A stretch of 9,204 nucleotides of DNA from CAYMFD01 sp964389475. GTDB lineage: Bacteria > Bacteroidota > Bacteroidia > Chitinophagales > Saprospiraceae. Position numbers and translations under genes: made by a program. The notes below the pieces were generated by a model. It worked only from the letters and a program-made list of their open reading frames with translations. It did no database searches and was not told where the DNA came from. Location of the stretch: positions 1 through 9,204 of the forward strand of contig CAYMFD010000129.1 in the NCBI GenBank assembly GCA_964389475.1, read 5' to 3'. Shown in pieces: positions 6,178 through 9,204 of this stretch (its first letter is position 1; every line of letters starts with the position of its first letter).

Positions 6178-7182
6178 TCAGACGACGACCTTGGGCATGT
6201 ACTTCGGCACGATATCTTCAAATTTTTTAACTACATGCTCGAGCTTGCTGTACATGGCACCTCCACTTGCATTCTTGTGTCCACCGCCCTTAAAGTGCTT
6301 CATGGCGATCTCTTGTACGGAGATATCACCTTTGGACCGCAGAGAGATCTTAACGATCGAGGGCTGCTCTGTGATAAAGGCCGCCATATCAACATTACTT
6401 AACATCAGCATATGGTTGACGATACCCTCCGTATCACCTCGCGATATCTTGAAGTCGGCGTAATCCTGTTTCGTGAGGTATATATAAGCTGTACGATACT
6501 CGTCGATGATAGTCATCCGATGAGCCAGACAATGTCCGAGTAGGCGGAGATGCTTTTCTTTCAGGCTGTTAAAGATGCGATCTTGTAGACCGTAGTCGTC
6601 AACGCCTATCTCCTTGAGCTGAGCCGCCACGTTATAGGTCTGTGGCCTGGTTGCATATTTAAATGAGCCCGTATCAGTAATCAAGCCCGTAAATAGGCAG
6701 GTGCCGATTTCTACATCCATCTTGCGGATTTCGCCGAGCTCTTCGATAAAGAGGTAGACTAACTCTGCCGTACTGCTAGCCCCCGTATCGACAAAACGAT
6801 AGTCATCAAATGGCTCTGGATCTAGGTGGTGATCGATTAGTATTTTTTTGGCTTTGCTAAAACTGATATTCTCGCCTAGCTTGTCTACCCTGTCGAGGCC
6901 ATTGAAGTCGAGGGCAAATATGATCTCTGCCTGATCAATAACCGCCCTGGCATCATCGTACTTGAGGTCAAAGACAGTCATCTCATCTATACGAGGCAAG
7001 TACTTAAAGGTACTAGGCGCCTCACTGGGCATGACGACCTTGGCAACGTGTCCTAGTTTTTCTAAAAAAATCTGTAAACCCAATGACGAACCCAGCGCAT
7101 CACCATCGGGGTTGCGATGTGCAATTATTGCTATCTGCTTAGGCGTAGCAAGTAAGGATTTTACTTGATCTATATCTGTCAT
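6178..7182 (-). CDS. nrnA: DHH/DHHA1 phosphoesterase, NrnA-type oligoribonuclease/pAp phosphatase
   Basis: This is a cytoplasmic, metal-dependent phosphoesterase. NrnA relatives degrade two- to five-base RNAs to mononucleotides and dephosphorylate 3'-phosphoadenosine 5'-phosphate. Counting 334 residues from the ATG at 7182, the motifs are AHRNPDGDALGS (21-32), LDFNGLDR (91-98), the signature DHH (117-119), GLITDTGSFKY (166-176) and the DHHA1 substrate-binding loop GGGHKNASGG (299-308). Size and order fit NrnA and not the longer RecJ. An in-frame TTG at 7212 would add ten residues, but it overlaps a promoter-like CACTTTTGCG (7208-7217), so I prefer 7182. AAGGA lies directly before this ATG, too close for normal spacing. 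The stop is TGA. Whether it acts on nanoRNA, pAp, cyclic dinucleotides or a mixture cannot be read from sequence. Confidence 0.92.
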   Translation of the reverse strand: MTDIDQVKSLLATPKQIAIIAHRNPDGDALGSSLGLQIFLEKLGHVAKVVMPSEAPSTFKYLPRIDEMTVFDLKYDDARAVIDQAEIIFALDFNGLDRVDKLGENISFSKAKKILIDHHLDPEPFDDYRFVDTGASSTAELVYLFIEELGEIRKMDVEIGTCLFTGLITDTGSFKYATRPQTYNVAAQLKEIGVDDYGLQDRIFNSLKEKHLRLLGHCLAHRMTIIDEYRTAYIYLTKQDYADFKISRGDTEGIVNHMLMLSNVDMAAFITEQPSIVKISLRSKGDISVQEIAMKHFKGGGHKNASGGAMYSKLEHVVKKFEDIVPKYMPKVVV

Positions 7183-7207
7183 TCCTTGTAGGTCAGGCTG
7201 TAAGAAT

Positions 7208-7217
7208 CGCAAAAGTG
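7208..7217 (-). promoter_or_regulatory. Possible -7 element of the nrnA-like gene
   Basis: The minus strand reads CACTTTTGCG, which differs from the extended -7 motif TACTTTTGCA only at its first and last bases. It lies 26 bases before the preferred ATG at 7182. No clear -33 TTTG is found at normal spacing. Confidence 0.3.
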
Positions 7218-7380
7218 CCCTTTTTTATCTTCTTCTCATAAAAGGTGCCTCCTCATTATCAATCAGAAGGCTGATATTATTGTCGATATGGCGGATAGCG
7301 ATAGCTCATTGGCGGATATCCTTACACTTCACAGCTTGACATGTAAGGGGCATCAGAAGGAGGTAATCACGTATTGCTTT
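7213..7380. other. Spacer upstream of the nrnA-like gene
   Basis: No gene is seen. On the minus strand GAGGAGG (7248-7254) stands eight bases before ATG AGA AGA AGA TAA (7225-7239), a four-codon frame MRRR within an imperfect hairpin. Two direct copies of TGGCGGATA (7289-7297 and 7310-7318) lie 21 bases apart, start to start. A plus-strand AAGGAGGT at 7357-7364 leads into no usable reading frame. Confidence 0.35.
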
Positions 7381-7386
7381 TGGACT

Positions 7387-7421
7387 AAAAAAGGGCTGTC
7401 ATAACAAGCACGACAGCCCTT
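7387..7421 (-). terminator. Intrinsic terminator of the fasciclin gene
   Basis: On the minus strand AAGGGCTGTC and GACAGCCCTT form a perfect 10-bp stem around an 11-base loop. The T run following the last CCC is six bases long and partly overlaps the stem. It begins about 32 bases after the fasciclin TAG stop. The plus-strand side is followed by CGGGG, so it works in one direction only. Confidence 0.92.
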
Positions 7422-7453
7422 CGGGGTTTCTGTATTACGGTCGACTTTACTAC

Positions 7454-8365
7454 CTATGGAAGTAGCACAGTGTTCAGTACGTGGATTACACCATTAGCAG
7501 CCTGTACATCGACAGGACCTACAATAGATGCTCTACCATTAGGATCTATAAGGCGAACTTCCTCACCCTCTATCACCACTGTAAGACCTGAACCTAAAGT
7601 CTCTACTTGCTGCTGATCGCTAAGGCTAGACGACCTAACATTAGCTCCTGCTACGACGTGAGTAGCTAGTGTGCTTGCTAGTGTAGCCGTAGGGATATCT
7701 CCTAGTGCAGTAAGATTAAGCTCAGCTAAGACATTTCCGAAGGCATCATTAGTCGGTGCGAATACTGTAAATGGTCCCTCACCACTAAGAGTCGACACAA
7801 ACGTAAAGTCTGACTCTCTCGTAAGCGCTGCTACTAGTGTGGAGAATGTAGGATCAGCCGTTGCGAAATCAACTACAGTAGGTAACGTGATCACTTGGTT
7901 AACTACGTGTACTACGCCATTCTCAGCATCGATGTCTGCCTCAGTGACAGTCGCTCCACCGTTAAGTGTTACACCACCATCCGTATTGATAAACATGTTG
8001 ACATTAGCACCTTGAGCTGTAGCGCTAGTCTCTACGTAACCCGTTGCTAAGTCTGTAGATAGGTTAGTACCTCCTACTACATGGTTGAGTAGAATGTTGG
8101 ATAAACCTGGGATCTCAGATACTGATGTCAGATTATTGGCATCAAGTACTGCCTGAAATGCAGCGTCAGTAGGTGCGAACAACGTATATGGTCCGTCTAG
8201 GTTAAGTGTACCCTCAAGGTCTGCCGCAGCGAGAGCTTCTGCGAGTAGGCTTAAGTCCTCTCGATCTCCGACAACGTCCACGACGGTTGATGTCTCATCC
8301 TCACAGCTAGTAAGCATCAAGCCTGAGAATAATAGTGCTAGTGTGGCAATTCTGAAATTGATCAT
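7454..8365 (-). CDS. Fasciclin (FAS1) domain lipoprotein, two domains
   Basis: This is a predicted cell-envelope lipoprotein of 303 residues, probably adhesive or structural. FAS1 domains are extracellular interaction modules; no enzymatic role is expected. The signal peptide ends in lipobox LTSC with the acylated C21, followed by acidic EDETS. FAS1 domain one (about 34-162) has the H1 motif YTLFAPTDAAF (60-70), NHVV (94-97) and the H2 motif NGVVHVVNQVITLP (149-162). Domain two (about 163-303) has FTVFAPTNDAF (199-209), THVV (235-238) and NGVIHVLNTVLLP (291-303). The protein ends right after the second H2 motif, with no sorting domain. It is bounded by its own terminator and a divergent spacer, so it is probably monocistronic. 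The stop is TAG. No convincing promoter motif was found upstream. Confidence 0.94.
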   Translation of the reverse strand: MINFRIATLALLFSGLMLTSCEDETSTVVDVVGDREDLSLLAEALAAADLEGTLNLDGPYTLFAPTDAAFQAVLDANNLTSVSEIPGLSNILLNHVVGGTNLSTDLATGYVETSATAQGANVNMFINTDGGVTLNGGATVTEADIDAENGVVHVVNQVITLPTVVDFATADPTFSTLVAALTRESDFTFVSTLSGEGPFTVFAPTNDAFGNVLAELNLTALGDIPTATLASTLATHVVAGANVRSSSLSDQQQVETLGSGLTVVIEGEEVRLIDPNGRASIVGPVDVQAANGVIHVLNTVLLP

Positions 8366-8718
8366 AATATGTGTTTCAATGTTTGATTAATGATTATGTA
8401 AAATGATATGACAAGAGACAATCATACGATGCGCAATGTTTAACTTTTTCACAAAAAAAGGTGAACAAAGATCGCTAGCAACTCGATGCTTAAACAGTCG
8501 TCTAGGTCAGAAATTAGCAAAGAGACGGCCTAGAACTCGAACACCAGCAGCCTGTGTCATCGCTTGAGATGATGCCACAACTCAGGCGCTAAGGATCGGT
8601 GTCATTTACATGTCCAGCATGTGCTATAGTATGTAGCAGATAATTGCAGTACTTTTGCACCGCCTTAGCATAGCCGAGGCACAAGCACTTACAATAACAA
8701 CTAGTAATACTATACACT
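8366..8718. other. Divergent spacer between the fasciclin gene and ndk
   Basis: This 353-base stretch should contain both promoters; only the ndk side shows a clear motif. Inverted repeats include TTCAC/GTGAA around an A-rich loop (8448-8465), TCTAGG/CCTAGA (8501-8534) and a nested structure at 8550-8587. That last one combines GCC/GGC, TGTG/CACA and CATC/GATG pairings. The frames seen here are short or shadow ndk. Confidence 0.45.
8650..8659 (+). promoter_or_regulatory. Putative -7 promoter element of ndk
   Basis: TACTTTTGCA matches the Bacteroidota -7 consensus TAnnTTTG and is identical in ten bases to the helicase promoter element. No good TTTG is present 19-21 bases upstream. Transcription starting near 8664 would give a leader of about 55 bases. 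The last 30 bases are A-rich and lack a Shine-Dalgarno sequence, as is usual in this phylum. Confidence 0.55.
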
Positions 8719-9141
8719 ATGGCGGGAAATCGCACATTTACCATGATCAAGCCAGATGCTGTACGTAACGGACACATCGGCGCTATACTCAATGACATCA
8801 ATGCCGCAGGCTTTAAGATCGTCGCAATGAAGTATACCAAGCTCAGCGCTGAGAAAGCTGGAGAATTCTATGCAGTACACAAGGAGAGACCCTTCTATGG
8901 TGAGCTCGTAGACTTTATGTCTAGTGGCCCTATCGTTGCTGCTATCCTAGAAAAAGACAATGCCGTTGAGGATTTTCGTACGCTGATCGGCGCAACCAAT
9001 CCATCAGAGGCTGCTGCAGGTACCATCCGAGCTAAGTATGCTACTAGCATCGGCGAAAATGCTGTACATGGCTCTGATAGTGACGACAATGCCGCTATCG
9101 AAGGCAGTTTCCACTTCGCCGGGACAGACGTTTTTGGCTAA
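8719..9141 (+). CDS. ndk: Nucleoside diphosphate kinase
   Basis: This cytoplasmic enzyme transfers the terminal phosphate of ATP to other nucleoside diphosphates through a phosphohistidine intermediate, balancing NTP and dNTP pools. The 140 residues match the family length and the protein is complete. The catalytic histidine is H117 in NAVHGSDS, and the conserved active-site set is present: K11, R87, T93, R104 and N114. The N-terminus NRTFTMIKPDAV fixes the start at the ATG at 8719. It is the only rightward gene in the window, with its own promoter and a terminator directly after it, so it is probably monocistronic. The stop is TAA. Confidence 0.98.
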   Translation: MAGNRTFTMIKPDAVRNGHIGAILNDINAAGFKIVAMKYTKLSAEKAGEFYAVHKERPFYGELVDFMSSGPIVAAILEKDNAVEDFRTLIGATNPSEAAAGTIRAKYATSIGENAVHGSDSDDNAAIEGSFHFAGTDVFG

Positions 9142-9170
9142 GACCAAAGCATTAATACCGAAATACATAG

Positions 9171-9204
9171 CAGGCTATCGGCGTAAAGTTGGTAGCCTGT
9201 TTTT
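9171..9204 (+). terminator. Intrinsic terminator of ndk
   Basis: CAGGCTA (9171-9177) pairs with TAGCCTG (9193-9199). One G-T and one C-G pair extend the stem inward to nine pairs around an 11-base loop. A run of at least five T follows up to the window edge. It lies 29 bases after the ndk stop. Confidence 0.88.

Noticed and set aside
7183..7212. A ten-residue N-terminal extension of the nrnA-like protein from TTG at 7212.
   Set aside because: TTG is a weak start, the extension is not typical of the family, and it overlaps a promoter-like motif. The ATG at 7182 gives the normal N-terminus.
7357..7385. A strong plus-strand Shine-Dalgarno sequence AAGGAGGT.
   Set aside because: The nearest possible start (TTG) is followed by a stop after a few codons, so no gene is served. 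It may also be read as an anti-Shine-Dalgarno match on the minus strand, but without an RNA gene around it.
8589..8840. An 83-codon minus-strand frame overlapping the start of ndk.
   Set aside because: It is antisense to the clear ndk gene and its promoter, with no family resemblance.
1..9204. Possible defence island, phage, CRISPR or insertion sequence.
   Set aside because: I looked for integrase or transposase motifs, regularly spaced repeats and flanking target duplications and saw none; every recognised gene is a common chromosomal type.

Overview
The window looks like ordinary core chromosome of a member of the Bacteroidota. The evidence is that start codons mostly lack Shine-Dalgarno sequences, several upstream regions carry the Bacteroidota-type -7 element TAnnTTTG (three with the extended form TAnnTTTGCA), and there are lipoproteins with FKBP and fasciclin domains. 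A marine or Saprospiria-like lineage is possible, but I cannot fix the rank from sequence alone. I see no phage genes, insertion sequence, CRISPR array, rRNA or tRNA.

Layout. Six genes read leftward and one reads rightward. At the left edge is typA/bipA, cut off by the window after 401 codons (1-1205, minus). Just upstream of it in the same direction is a 660-residue DEAD-box RNA helicase of the DeaD/CsdA type (1249-3231). Its long leader can form several hairpins and ends at a TACTTTTGCA promoter near 3385. From about 3391 to 4090 lie roughly 700 bases with no convincing gene but several inverted repeats; this is the least explained part of the window. Next come prfB (release factor 2, 4091-5176) and, 23 bases upstream of it, a lipoprotein with two FKBP domains (5200-6090). 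These two probably form one operon from a TACATTTGCA promoter at 6131-6140. A DHH/DHHA1 phosphoesterase of the NrnA type (6178-7182) comes next. A two-domain fasciclin lipoprotein (7454-8365) ends at a clear intrinsic terminator. Across a 353-base divergent spacer, ndk (8719-9141, plus) has its own promoter and a terminator at the right edge.

How the genes fit together. Most encode housekeeping functions in RNA and protein metabolism. The helicase and TypA both act on ribosome assembly and low-temperature or stress adaptation. RF2 ends translation at UGA and UAA. The NrnA-type enzyme recycles very short RNAs to mononucleotides, and Ndk equilibrates nucleoside triphosphates. The FKBP protein probably helps proteins fold in the envelope, and the fasciclin protein is probably adhesive or structural.

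I did not find a clearly new biological system. The best leads are the structured helicase leader, the hairpin-rich gap at 3391-4090, a prfB gene with no programmed frameshift, and heavy use of TAG stop codons.
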